From Chaetoderma sp. LZ-2023a (taxonomy: Eukaryota > Mollusca > Caudofoveata > Chaetodermatida > Chaetodermatidae): a DNA stretch of 64,000 nucleotides. A program made the translations under genes and the position numbers. The notes under the pieces were generated by a model, which worked only from the letters and a program-made list of their open reading frames with translations, was not told the origin of the DNA and ran no database searches. How positions within the stretch are numbered: position 1 is the stretch's first letter; each line of letters begins with the position of its first letter. This document shows positions 43,701 through 57,600 of the stretch, one piece after another. The DNA is taken from the NCBI GenBank assembly GCA_034401795.1, contig CM067366.1, forward strand, positions 79,927,647 through 79,991,646. The letters are read 5' to 3'.

Positions 43701-46700
43701 AGTCTTGAAAATAGCTAATTCATCACTTATAATCAGTTAGAAATGTACATCACATGTTAGCCGACTTCACCTTCAAAATGATGTAAGTTTATTATGAAGG
43801 TGGCAATAGTCTGTTATAGGGAAGTAGGAACTGTATGTCTTTGATTAATTTATAACTATGTAAGTTTAAAAATATTTCGTTGAATATTTTGAAACTTTTT
43901 TGACTGGAAACTATTGTATGTATAGTATGGCTAGTAGTTTTCCACGATAACGGAAAATAAACACAATTGAAGGAATTGGTAATTTGAAACAGAAAAGTGA
44001 TTTTTACGCGGAAATCAATGGAAAACTATATTTTTCTGCAAAATATGTGTAGATTGTAACGGAAACCTGATATTGAAGCAGAAATAAACTAGGTTAAAGA
44101 CATTTTCCTCCACAACGTGAGGCATTCTCGTGTAAAAGTGTAAATTTGTAATCACCCATATCTCTGCCACCCTAACTTTGTACTGTCTAGTCATACTAAG
44201 AACACAATGCACAACACAAATTTGACTGTTATTGACTGTATTACATGTGAAACGGAAGTGAACAGGTAACAACAATTTTGTGAAACATAAAATGGCAAAT
44301 GTTGAAATGGAAATCCACTTTCTCCTTCGATCAATACTTACCATTATATTACTCTTTGATAATACAAGCTAGCTAGCTAGCTGCTCTAGGAATCTAGATT
44401 TAGAAAGCTTTACCGGCTCCTGCAACCGGGTACCCGGTTCCCAACAAGCAGGTACCCGTCTGCCAGTGAAGCTCATTCTTGTTTGCATAGCAACAAGAGC
44501 TATACATGCTTTTTGCAATTGGAAATTTCTTAGAGTTTTCTTAGAGTTTCTTAGTGTTTTCTGTGCCTAAGTTTAGCTGTTCGCTTCACAGAATATTGGA
44601 TTAACCACGGAAGGAGCTTCTGAATCTCAGATTGTAATCTTTCATGTTATTCTCTAGCTGTATGGAGATTTAGGTCTCTAAAATTTTGTCTGTGTCGCAT
44701 GTCCCAATTTCTGACTCCGAATCTGGGACGTGTGGTGACAACGAAATATGCCAGATAAGATCGCCTCCTTTTAAATCCTAATGGCGATCAGCAGTAATAT
44801 GAAATTGGATGTTGGCTATACAGTTTTTAACACTAAAATCGGCTGACGTCGTACTCCGTATTATCCGAGCGGGTGACGTCACACCCGTGTTGTTTCTCAG
44901 ATGGTGAAGAAAATGTTTCATTAATTCGCGCATCTTATTCTTGGTGCTGCGTACTTTTTGTACGAGAAAACTTAGAATTATGTCAAGTTTTGCGTGTTAA
45001 GCATGATCTGTTTGCATTGATCGGTGGTTTCAAAATTCTTGATTTAAGATGTGTGTTCTGCGGTTTTACCGTGTTCTACAGCAGTTTGTTTATGCATTTT
45101 GTTGTTTTCTTCACATATTATTTTGGCCTTCGTTTGAGAGTATAATTTGAAATTTATTCTTAAAACATACTGCGAACGCTATTCAGTATGGTTCCTGGTT
45201 CGGTGTGATGCATCCGTCAGGATCAGTAGATGGGTCCGCTATCGTTCTTGTTGCCAGATTATGCCATCTTTGTTGTTACGTTGCGGGCTGGTGTGCTGGA
45301 GGGTTAACATTTAATTTATAGTCAAAATATTTGAAAATTATTTGTCTGCCTTCCATTCCTGTTTCGTTCCGCTTGTTTATTTTAGGTTTTGTGCTTATTT
45401 TTAGGCCAAGCCTACCCCGCCATCTTGTTCAGAATTCTATAAATTTGTGAAAGCCACCTACAAAGACCATGTCTGTTTTCGATGTTCTTCCTGTAACATT
45501 GATAATAGGTGTAATGTTTGTTCAGTGTGGCCAATCGAGGTGTTGGTTGAGTTCCTTTTCCCAGAAGGACTTGGCCGGGTCTGACGCGGGGTCAGGTGGT
45601 ACGAAAAGAAATCGTGGAGCATCCGTTTCGACCCCTGGGGGTGTTCCACGTCTGCAGTCGGAGGTTTCGGAGATGGCACCTCCGGCGTGGTTCGGGCCCG
45701 CTAGTATGCAAGGCTTCTTGCCTAGCGTCCTGCCCACGCTGGTGTCATCCCTGGTTCCTAAGGCTGTAGGACAGTCTCTTCCCGTGTCTGGTACGGACCC
45801 TGTCCTTGGACAGGGTTCTGGGATGGTTACCGAGGGAGCCATCTTGTATGTCTCCCTGGCAGTCCCATCGGGCCTGGTGGGTACTGTTTCTCTGCGGCCA
45901 CCTCCGGGTGGTCCAGTAGCGGTGGCCGGTCCGTTGGGCATGGGAGCCGTTCGCCAGGGCGGCTCCAGTGTTTCCTCGTCTGGTGACGACTCTTCGGGGT
46001 CTGAAGATGAGGCCGAGGAGCAGAGACTGTTGCGGCCTGGATGCCGCGGGTGGAGTGCACGGAGGTCAATTCCGTCCTGGACAGAACCGCCCTCCATCTG
46101 TCTGGCTTGGCGCAAGCCAGGTCAGTCACTCCGCCCGTGGTTGAGGCCACACCAGTACAGGGCACCCATCCAGTGCTGGTTGGGTTGCCACCAATCGACA
46201 CGGTGATGGGTGTTGCTGGCCAGGCTTGGTACACGCCTATCTCGCCTGGTCCAGCGGCCACACATGGGGTGCCGTTGGCACCCATGTATGGCCACGGTTC
46301 CATAACCGCTATGGGGCCGCACGGGTCGCTTCTGGTATACCTGTGAATACGTCAACGGGTGATGTATTCACGGGGTTGTCTTCTTCGGAGACGGACTGGT
46401 CCGAGACTCTGGCTTAGCTAGCCAGGGTGGACCCGTCTGGTTTCGGCCACGGCCGAGGAGGACACGCCCCATCCGTTGGTTGTACTGGATCCACGGTTTA
46501 AGGAATTGCTGGATGCTATTTATAGCAAGCAACGCTTAACCAAGAGCCAGCTCCCTGCAGCCTCTAGGGAGGTTGGGGCAAGGTGCCGTATTCCCAGAGG
46601 GGAGTATGACAGATACGGTGTGGTTCCAGCAGTCACTGAGGATGACCGCTGGGTGCTTGGAGTTCAGAGTGCTGGAGCGGGTGGTCCCGCTCCGGCGCTT

Positions 46701-48576
46701 GTGGACAGATCTCAAAGTGCACCACGAAGAAGTCCTGTCCCTATGCGATGAGGGAGTGAGGGCAGCAATGAGTGCTGTTAATCACTCCTATCGCCTACTT
46801 CAGTCAGTGTAAGCTGAAGCTGGGGCAGGCCACCCTGTGCCCACGCTGGACACAGAATGGCCAATAGAATGGTCTCTCAACCCTCCAATTCTTCACAGGA
46901 TCTTCGAGCATTGGGGCAAACCAAACGTGGACTTGTTCGCCACAAAGGAAAATGCTCAAATCATGACTTATGTCTCGCCGATTCCAGATCCACATGCCGT
47001 CGATAAGCTGGAGAGGGATGCACGCTTACGCGTATCCACCCACCATTCTTCTACCGAAGGTTTTGGTGAAGACCAGGGAGGAACCGTGCCTGGTCCTGCT
47101 AATAGCGCCATTTTGACCCAGCAGGGCATGGTTCACGGATCTTCTGGATCTGCTGGTGGACAATTCAGTGCAGTTACCCGAGATTCCGAACATAATCTCG
47201 CAGGCCAAGGGTCGTTTCCTACACGAGCGGCCCGAAATGTTCAAATTGACTGCGTGGATGTTATCAAACAATGTTCCATGTCGGAAGGCTTTTCTCAACA
47301 GGCTGCGAGCTTCATCGCAGCCACGAGAAGGAGGTCAACCTTCAAGTCATATAACCACACGGTTAACAAATTTGAAGAGTGGTGTGAAGAAAAGGGTATT
47401 GATACCTTTCAACCCACTATTCAGCAAATAGCAGACTTTCTCTGTGAGCTGTTCTATTCAGGACTGGCTCATGTCACAATTGCGGGATACAAGTCAGCTT
47501 TGGCATCAGTTATCCCTTGTCTAGCCAACAGGGATAGTCCAGAGGTGGCACAGTTAAATGTGATGGTGATGGGAATGAGCAATCTCCGACCGAGACAACC
47601 GTTAGTCATTCCAGCCTGGAGTCTATCTTTGGTGCTTAATGTACTGGCCAAGCACCCTTTCGAACTTTTGGGTTTGGCTAGTCTAAAGCATTTGACTCTA
47701 AAGGCGGTTTTTCTATTGGCAGCTTCCTCAGCGAGAAGGTGCAGTGAGATCCATGGGCTGTCAGCAGAGAGGGACTGATTTATTGTCTCCGGAGAGGGTC
47801 GGCGACTACTGCCAAGAGCAGAGTTTATGTCAAAGAATCAATCTTTGAAATATCCCAGTAAACCGATCATTATACCAAAGCTAACTAGGTTTGATCGTGA
47901 TGCCAGTGTCTGGTGTCCAGTCCGTGCTTTGACTAAGTACAAAAATGGACGGACTCTTTACGGTCAAATGATAGACATCTGTGGATCTGCCATAAGAAGC
48001 CATATGGCGCCGCATCCATGGATTCTATCTCTCGGTGGGTGGTCGAATGCATTCAGACTACCCACAAGATTGCGACTGGGCACCAGGTGCAATGCGCAAG
48101 GGCTCACTATGTTAGAGGAATAGCCGCCTCGACCGCCCTTTACAATGGTTTTCTGTTAGAGGACATCATGGCTGTTGCACAATTGCACTGTGAGTCCTCT
48201 TTCACGGATTACTGTATGAGGGACATGTCAGACTCCGCCAATCCACTCGCTTTAGCTGTTTTGAAGCGATAGTCTAACGGCCACACTTCTGCCTTTTGTT
48301 ACTTGAAAAAACAAAAGGTTATGGAACAGACATGGTCAAGCGAGAGGAATACAACCCTGAGTGTCACGTATGGTCGAAAAAGTGCTTGGTTGATGGCTCC
48401 ACGTCTGAAATCCAATATTCATAAGGTAATTCAAGTTTGACAGTTTTTTGTATTATGTTTATATATTCATGTTCATTCCCAGGCTAATATGTGCAAAGAG
48501 AAGTTAACCCTCTTCGCATATTTGTGTTTTCAGGCGAGATGCATGTTCGTGAGTTCTCTCCCCTTTCTTAGGAGAA

Positions 48577-48668
<92 letters not shown>

Positions 48669-51600
48669 ACGTGGGGGGTGGGGGAAGAGCGGAGCGGTGA
48701 TGCGAATGTGATTCGGTCCATAAACTTGGCGGTCCTTTTAAGTCTCTGTTTGTCAAGTTTTAAGTCTAATTTCTCCAGGGGCAAAAAGAAGCGATGTATG
48801 GCTTGCCCCTTCCAACCAGGTTACTGACTAAATCTGGTGTTATCAAAGAGTAATATAATGGTAAGTATTGATCGAAGGAGAATGAAGGAAATTTCAATTT
48901 CCTTTTCTCCGAGATCTAAAAATACTTACCATTATATTACGGACCCTGCCTCCCAGCCCCACAGAGGCAAACCATAGGTATTCTCTTGTTTGGTAGCTAT
49001 GCAAACAATATGAGCCTCACTGGCAGACGGGTACCTGCTTATTGGGAACTGGGTACCCGGTTCCAGGAGGCGGTAAAGCTTTCTAAATCTAGATTCCTAG
49101 AGCAGCTAGCTAGCTAGCTTGTATTATCAAGAGTAATATAATGATACGTATTGTTAGATCTCTGAGAAAGGGAAATTGAAATTTCCTTCAGTCCCTAGTC
49201 TAGTTACTTATGCGTACCTTGGAATTTAAATTTGGGAATTGAGGTTTTAATATTTCAAATCGATTCCAGCACACACAGAAAGTGAGTGGAGCTTAGTTAG
49301 TAATTGCCCAGGCAAAGCTATTAATAGACTTGCCACTCATTTTACATTTGATCTTGAAACAATATGCAACCAGTACCTGTAAACCGAACCATGGATGGTT
49401 TTACAATTTTATAGATTAGTTCGTGTAATGAGTGAGATTTCACTGTTTAAAAAATATTTTCAAAAGGTTTAATTTAAAATTATTTTCTTCAGCTTAGGTG
49501 CTAAGATTCCGGAGCTAAGTAAAAAACAGGAAGGGGCGGAGCCTACGCCTACGCCTAAACCAGAAGCACCTCCAGCTCCCGAGCCAGCGAAGGTAATATA
49601 TTAACCCCTTAAACCCATTAGTCTAGCAGAAATGCCTTCTATGGTGGGCTTGAGAAATGGCCTTTTGCAGAATAGGGGGACAATTTTTGAAAACCGAGCC
49701 AGTCATTCCAGTGATAAATATTCAAAAATAGTCTTCTTGGTCTGCAAATGGGTATTTTCTGTAAGAGTCTTGAAGCAATTTGAGGGTTAGGTGGGGTTAA
49801 ATGAATCCTCATTATATCACCAATTGTAATAGTGGATTGTGACCTGCCCAGGTGATAGGAACAACTTTCAGATGATGATGATAATGAATCAGGGCGTCGT
49901 TTCTAGAAAATAATGGTGAGGTAAAAATTGCTTTCTTCGATCAGTGCTAGGCGGCTGATCACTCCTTATAGAACAAAAATGTGCAACTATCTTAATAAAT
50001 CTGCATTTATAGCAAAATATTAGTTTTTATTTAAGTTTTGAGGTTTACGGTGAGCTATTACTTGCTTTGCTGAGATGAAAAGTTAGGCGAGCTGCATGAG
50101 TGAGAGTGATAGCTCGCTCAGAAATGAAGCCCTGATGAATGACTTTTCTGCGGCTGAAAGGTGGAAACTTCTTTCAGCCTCAATCAGTTTTCCTCAATAT
50201 TCTCCATTATGTCATGTATTTTGGATAGCATTATCGAGAAATTATGTAGCGTCATATATACTAATAGCACCTATTAGTATATATCTGCACCAGCTTGACT
50301 TTCATGGCAATTTTAGAGCCGCTAAGAACTTGAAATCAATGTTTCCTACTACACAGTGATTTGCAATGTCACTTGAACAGCAGATGAGCGAGCCCAATAT
50401 CTGCTCCTCCACATCAATGGACCTTTCCAGCTTTAGCTATGACCTGCCCATCACTAGCTAAGCTCCACCCATGCTCCGCCCTTTTTGGGAAATGATCGAC
50501 CCCTGAATTCCCTGGCTATCAATTTCCAGAAAACTACGATTAAGGTGTTGAATATTTTGAAACTAATTTGACTGGGTGCTGTTGCTACCCAATCACATTA
50601 GTTTCAAAATATTCAACAGCATATTTATTAAATAGTAAAGACATACAATTTGTACAACAACGCTTAGTCCATCACCAATTATGCATTCGTGACAAACTTA
50701 TCTACATCATCAATGACATCATTGATTATGACATCATCCTACACGTCGCGTAGTTGATTATGACATCATATGATTGATGGATAAACTGGAAAGGTCCATT
50801 ATCCCTGAAGTAAGGTACCGTCATCATTCATCTGTTGCATGTCAGACTGGTATACATAGACATGCATGAAACTGCCCTAGAAAATATCATGAGATATTCT
50901 GATGAAAAAAAATCACCTTTTAGATTAGAGGGTTTGTTTTTGTCGAATGTACTCGAACTGGTTAAATAAAGCTGCGGCAAAGTAACCCTGTGAAGTGTAC
51001 TTGTGATAAACCATCCTCTGCTGGTGAACCTATGGATGTTTCAAATTTTGCAGAAAGCATTGATTTGACATGAATGGTTAATTTCCTGTTTACCAATATG
51101 CGTCCCAGTAGCATATTATATATGTGGGTCATCATCATCACAATCAGCTTGGAGGAATTGGAGATTTGTGGACATCAAATGCACATGACATGTCAATTCC
51201 CATCTTGTAGAAATCCCAATGCGCTGATAGAACTACTGAGGTCAACATAAGTTGTGCCCAGACTGTCGGCGCAACTGCATCATCTTATATACCCTCTCTG
51301 ATGGTTTTCAGTAAATCGGTCAATTTTATCTTTGATACGAGATACTTAAGGTCACATTTGATATAATTTTCAAGCGCAATCAGAGATTCCAGACTCTCGC
51401 CCTCCCATTTTTGTCAGTGTTTTTGATTTTCTATTCTTTTCCTGGATTTCTTCGGATCATGCCCAAACTTGTTGAATCCTAGTGTATGGTCACGTTGCTT
51501 CGTGTGTTAAGGTTTGAGCAAAATCGGTCCAGCAGTTTCCGAGAAATCATATCCATAGATCCTGAAATTGATCCCATCTGGATCCTGGTTCTTTTATCCA

Positions 51601-54600
51601 GATCAGATCCAACAGCTGCAAATCGTCTTGCACGGCAAGTTCTTGCAAGTGTTGTGCTTTAGGCAAATTGGATCGGTAGTTTTTTAGATACAGGTGCAGA
51701 CAAACTGACACACGCATGGGACGAAGGGTAAAAATTACAATCGTATCTTTGATGACCTAGTAATAGTATTGACCTGAAAATACTGTTGTTTACTTTAAGT
51801 AAACCTGAAAGCATCGCCATATCCACACATTATAATATATTCATTCAGTACATGTCTTTAATAGTACTTTAATATTAAAAAATTTACCTTGATACGAAAA
51901 TCTACAATTGTGCATATAATTGTTGAATTGGGAGTGTTTAGTTAGCACATTGGCCTACATGTATGTTCCATCACATTCGTTGATTGATTTAGTTCACTGA
52001 ATACATGTTCGCACAGACCAAGGAGATGTACACCACATTGACATCATCATTAGATGTTAAAGCTGAAGTGTGTGTGTTTTGTATGTCTTAACAAATCAGT
52101 GATTTAGATGATGTATGTTACTGTATTTTTGCAGGAAGAGTCTATTCATGTTTCGGAAGAAGAGGAGGAGGAAGAAGAAGAGGGGGAGGAGGAGGAAATG
52201 GAAAGTGATATCGGTATGTGCCAGTTTGATAACGTGTTTGTTTTCCAGTACTGACAGGCCTGATAATGAACCCACCTGCATTTTGGAACCTATTCATACT
52301 TGTTCGTGTAGGTGGTCTTGTTTTAAACCGGTAATGGTCAAGCTGTCCAAAACCGCCTTCTTATTTGTAGTCGTCTTAAAGAATGACAAAAGTCTTTGTA
52401 AATTTGTTCCTGGAATCTTGGGCCTAATAAGTGAGCCAGTCATTCAAAATTGTAATCTGTTGTACTGTAAATGGGCATTCAATAAACCAATATTCTGATT
52501 TTCTTGACTAATCTTGACTATTAAAAGGTTAATAAACCATTTAGTTCCAAAAGTGCATTTCCTATGGCAAGTTGCAGAAGACCATCTGTCTATATATGGT
52601 TAGGTTCTATCTTATAAGGTGATAGCTTAAAACAGGTGTTTTGGTGACCATTCGAAACCTGAAAGCATCACCATATCCACACATTATAATATATTCATTC
52701 AGTTTGAATTACTATGGTGACTATTGCATAATATCCTTTATTCTTTACAACACCACAGACCTGAACTGAAGCAATACATTTTTTACCATATACGGAATTT
52801 TCTGATGAATAATTTGGCCGCAAGGTGTTTAAGGACTACTCCCTGATAGTTGGACTAGAAAATAGCAGATAAATCCATGAAAGAATTCTAGTACCTGCCA
52901 TCTACCGACATGTATTGTAAATTCTCTTGTGCAGTCTCCCATCTGAGGCATGATGTAGGAATTTCAAATATATAACTGCCTGACCCTGTCTAGTCAGCCT
53001 GCCAAAACTAGCCTCTGCAGTGGTCTGGAGGAATGTCCATTAGCAGGCAAGAGAAAACTGTTTTTGAAACTATCACTGAGATGATTGGCTCGATAAGTCA
53101 TTCCAAGGGTAGATTTTCAAAACTAGTCTTCTTGATTTGCGAAAGAACATTTCTGATAATAATATATCTTTTGTTACGCACTTTAACGCTCATACCAGCC
53201 AAAAACAGCTTCTGTAGTGGTCTTGAGAAATGTCCATTTGCAGATCAAGAGAAAACAATTTTTGAAAATTTACCTCTGGAATGACTGACTTGATAACTGA
53301 GCCAGTCATTCCAGTGGTAAATTTCCAAAAATAGTCTCCTTGGCCTTGAAATGGACATTTAATCAACAAATATTTTGATTTTCGTGACCAAATTTGACAA
53401 ATAACAGTGACATGATCCGATCTTTACTCCAGTCTTTGACATAATCAAAATACATGTATATGTCAAAGTGTTAGATGACATCACATTCAAATGATGCAGG
53501 TGCATTACGAAAAGGGATTTTAAGTTACGACAGCAACGGTATGAATTGTATTTAGTGAATTTGTGATTTAGTAGTCATTTTGGTGAATATTTTGAAACTG
53601 ATTTGCCTGGGAGATGTTACTGACATAGGTCATACTCGCCAAAACCAGCCTTCGTTATCGTATTGTTAAATGTCCATTTACAGGCCAAGAGAATAGATTT
53701 TTTGAAAATTCACCACTGGAATGTCTGGCTCAATAACCGAGCCAGTCATTCCAGTGATAAATTTTCAAAAATTCTTTTCTCTTTGCCTGTAAATGCATGG
53801 ACATTCAGTAGGCAGATATTTAAATTTTCTTGACCAAATTTAACAATTAAAGGGTTAGCCTCTGGAGGATCAGCTGTTTTAAAATGGAAAATCTTAACAT
53901 CGCAACTCATCTGGAAGATTTCAGAGCAGGATCGTTCTTGTGTGTTCTCGGGTTTCACAATTGCTATTATGACAATTGTTGCTTCATACCCTGCCACTAG
54001 GGCGGTGCGGTTTTGGTAAGAACACAACCGGTGACAGTGTTGGCTATAAATCCAGTTTTAACCAGATATCCGGTTTATTGGCTCAAAATATTTTCAGTTT
54101 TCATGAAAAAATAATAATTCGCAATACCACGAAAATAGAACGTTTTTAGTGGTAGACTTAGGTCTGTAGCTACTTGTATAGTATCTGATGCAATTTTAGA
54201 GGATATAGTGAAATCATTACTTAAATTGCTTTAAAACATTGGATTTTGTGCTTTTAAATTCATCGCGATATGTCATTTCGAGTTTTTGCGTAATCTGTCC
54301 TATATTAGATTCCTATACAATTAGCAATTTGTATGCCCCCCCCCCCTCTAGGATAACGCGTAGAGAGATACATTCCCAAATTTACTGTGGCTTTTAGTGG
54401 CCAGTTCAAGTATTTGGATGACTAAACTACAGTTAGAAAATTTGTAGAGCATTCGCGAAAGATACTACTCAATAGTTAGTCATTTCAGGTCTTGGAAACG
54501 ATGAGCCGGTGATAAATTTTGAAAGATGGCAGAACTAATTAGACTGTTACACAGACTCCATTTTGTAGACCCGTCAGATTCATGAGAAGCATTATGCAAA

Positions 54601-57600
54601 TGTATATAATATAAAGACTAGGTCCCGATAGCTTGTGCTTACACACGCTTATGTCGAATTTAGTTACAGACGTCGTAATACTGCCACATGGTACAAATCT
54701 GCATATCGTGTATGCCTGAACATGCGTAGTAAATCAAATTTATTGATCTAATTAATTGGATACGTTTAATCAAACTCGGCCGTATTATACTATTTACTAG
54801 CATATACATTTTCCGCGAAAAAGGAACTCGTACATATTTTAATATAAATCATAAGTGCGATTTGGAAGGACTTGATTTAAAACTATCAGTTGTAAGCTGT
54901 AAAAGTTGTTTTCCGACGCTAATAATGTATATCGACCCGCGTCGAGTGTTAATTATATCGTCCAACATATGTCGAGCCAGCTCCTGAATATTCACGAGAA
55001 ATTACTCTTGATCGTCCGACAAATTCGATCTCAACTTACGTTGGCAGGTTATATCACTTCCCGGGTTTAGAGTCCCGGATGCGCGTTCAGAATTCATAAT
55101 AGACATAGATATCAGAAACGCTAGATCGCTTATGATATGCTTTCAAGCGTGTATTATAGAATTTAATAAAACGCTAGCAGATTATAATTTCTGAACGTAT
55201 GTAGCAATACGATCTAGCAACATTCTGCTGTTACGATACTGCGTAGGTATGGTTTTATTTCAGATTTTATTTCGCAAATAGATAAAATTAATGCAAATTT
55301 ATACAATCAATGTTATATATTATGATATATCCTTAAAAAAATAATTATAAAACCAGATTTTTAAACACGTGGTTGTACGGTTGTCAAATTATGTCACTGG
55401 TTTTCGAACCGTCATGCTGAGACGGTTCAAAATCTGGATAACCGCACAGCCCTACCTGCCACATCTGACTTGTCTGTTTATAAAGGGATCCTATATGTCA
55501 CTCAAGTATATGACGTCATACGCAATTACGTCACATGTATGTGGTAAGTGAATGTCACAATACATAGTGACGTATCTAGCTCCGTTATGAACATTAAAAA
55601 GTATGTCAAGTGTACAAAGTGTATGTCTTTGATGGAATTACTATTTAATAAATATTCTGTTGAATATTTAAAAACTAATCTGATTGGGCGTTGTTGCTGC
55701 CATAAGGCTTACCTGTATAGTTATCTTAAAATTGGTATTCTGTGAATTCGGGATTCAAGGTATATAAATTGATTCTAACACGTAAAGAGGTGGATAGAGA
55801 TTTGCTAGAAATGGCCGGAGCATAGCTAGAAATTAGGGCTGGACCCAAGCCAGTCATCCTAGTGGTAAATTTTCAAAAAGTTGTCTTACCTTTGTCTGCA
55901 AATAGGCATAATTTCAGTAATGTCAGATATCGATTTTTCTTAGCCAATCTTGACCATCAAAGGGTGAATCACTGTTGCTTGATGTTGATACATGTATCTC
56001 CCGGACAGGGGCCAAATACGAATATTCCTCAAAAGTCGGTAAACAAGCTTTAGCCATCTTGTGTCAACTTAACCCTATAATGGTCAGGCCAGCCAAAGTT
56101 CCCTCTGCAATGGTCTCTTTGAATTTCTATTTGCGGGCAAGGAGATTCAGTTTGTAAATTTACAACTACAATGAGTGGCTCGTTAACCGAGCCAGTCATT
56201 TCAGTGTTAATGTTTAAAAATAGTTTTCTCTTGGCATACAAATGTACCCTGATCAAGCAAAAGTTAAGATTTTCATATTCATTTCAAGCCAGCCTAAACA
56301 TTATCTAGTGGTCTTGAGAAATATTCATTTGAATGACATCAAAATGCTCTTTTTGTAAATTCCAATAATAATTTTACAAAATAATCTCTTGATCTACAAA
56401 TAGACTTTAACGGAGAACAAAAATTTAATATTTAGCATTCGGTTAATCAAAATGAGTAGCACTTTGACCGCTGTTGACACAAGGCGGGTGTGGATGGCGA
56501 GGGAGAGTTAATAAATTATTTTATTTTCCAACCCCACCATATTACATCCCTTTACACTTAATAATAGTCTAAATAGATATCATATTAATTCAACATTTTT
56601 GCAACAGATTGAAAAATACGTGTACACGTTCGCTAAAAGTAACGTGTACTGTTATTGCTCCAAATGAACACCCCTACTAGAAATATATCCCTCTATTGTT
56701 TGTGTTTACAGAATTAGATGAGAGTGGTGTTATAGAGGCCGACAATGACCCACCATTGGAGATGGGTGATGTGGGCACAGATGTCACAGAAGAAATGTCA
56801 GACCTGTGCGATGCTAAGAGAATGGAGGCTATGGAAGCCTTAGGAGATGGTATGTCACCCGGCAATTGACCCACATAACACCTGTTTTCAAATATTCAGA
56901 GTATTTAGTCTTTGTTATTCCCAGTAAGCAAAATTTAGCCTCAAACCGGTGACGCTATGTATTTGAGATTCCATAAAGTTAATTGTAGCAATAATGTTTG
57001 ATTGGATTTCGATACACATCTTTTGAAAATTTAACCCATTGAGGCTAAAAGACTAGAATTCATACCTCAGTAAGCGCAATAACTTGAAAGGCTGGTTAAG
57101 CGCAATAACTTGAAAGGTTGGTTAAGCGCAATAACTTGAAAGGCTGGTTAAGCGCAATAACTTGAAAGGCTGGTTAAGCGCAATAACTTGAAAGGCTGGT
57201 TAAGCGCAATAACTTGAAAGGCTGGTTAAGCGCAATAACTTGAAAGGCTGGTTAAGCGCAGTAACTTGAAAGGCGGGTTAAGCGCAGTAACTTGAAAGGC
57301 TGGTTAAGCGCAATAACTTGAAAGGCTGGCTAAGCGCAATAACTTGAAAGGCTGGTTAAACGCAATAACTTGAAAGGCTGGCTAAGCACAATAACTTGAA
57401 AGGCTGGTTAAGCGCAATAACTTACTGGTTAAGCGCAATAACTTGAAAGGCTGGTTAAACGCAATAACTTGAAAGGCTGGTTAAGCGCAATAACTTGAAA
57501 GGCTGGCTAAGCGCAATAACTTGAAAGGCAGGTTAAGTGCAATAACTTGAAAGGCTGGTAATCTGGCCATGCATGTACATGGTTAGGCTGACATCACATC

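Larger units (their letters stand above)
44320..49190 (+). mobile_element. DIRS-like retrotransposon, copy 2, RT-deleted
   Basis: This 4871-base copy has the same orientation as copy 1. It has a left inverted repeat at 44320-44480, a right inverted repeat at about 49025-49190 and an internal complementary region at about 48840-48945. Gag is broken, and about 2.16 kb that in copy 1 spans the end of gag, RT and RNase H is missing at about 46840. The recombinase frame has frameshifts and a stop. It lies within Hip intron 1. Confidence 0.9.
40730..49492 (+). other. Hip intron 1
   Basis: 8763 bases containing two family-B MITEs, a diverged tandem repeat and the whole second DIRS copy. Confidence 0.85.

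Noticed and set aside
48489..48827. Cys-Val or Thr-His repeat proteins on both strands
   Set aside because: Translations of the GT microsatellite.
52140..52200. GA-rich tract as a simple repeat only
   Set aside because: It is the Glu-rich coding part of Hip exon 3, supported by splice sites, phase and flanking conserved residues.
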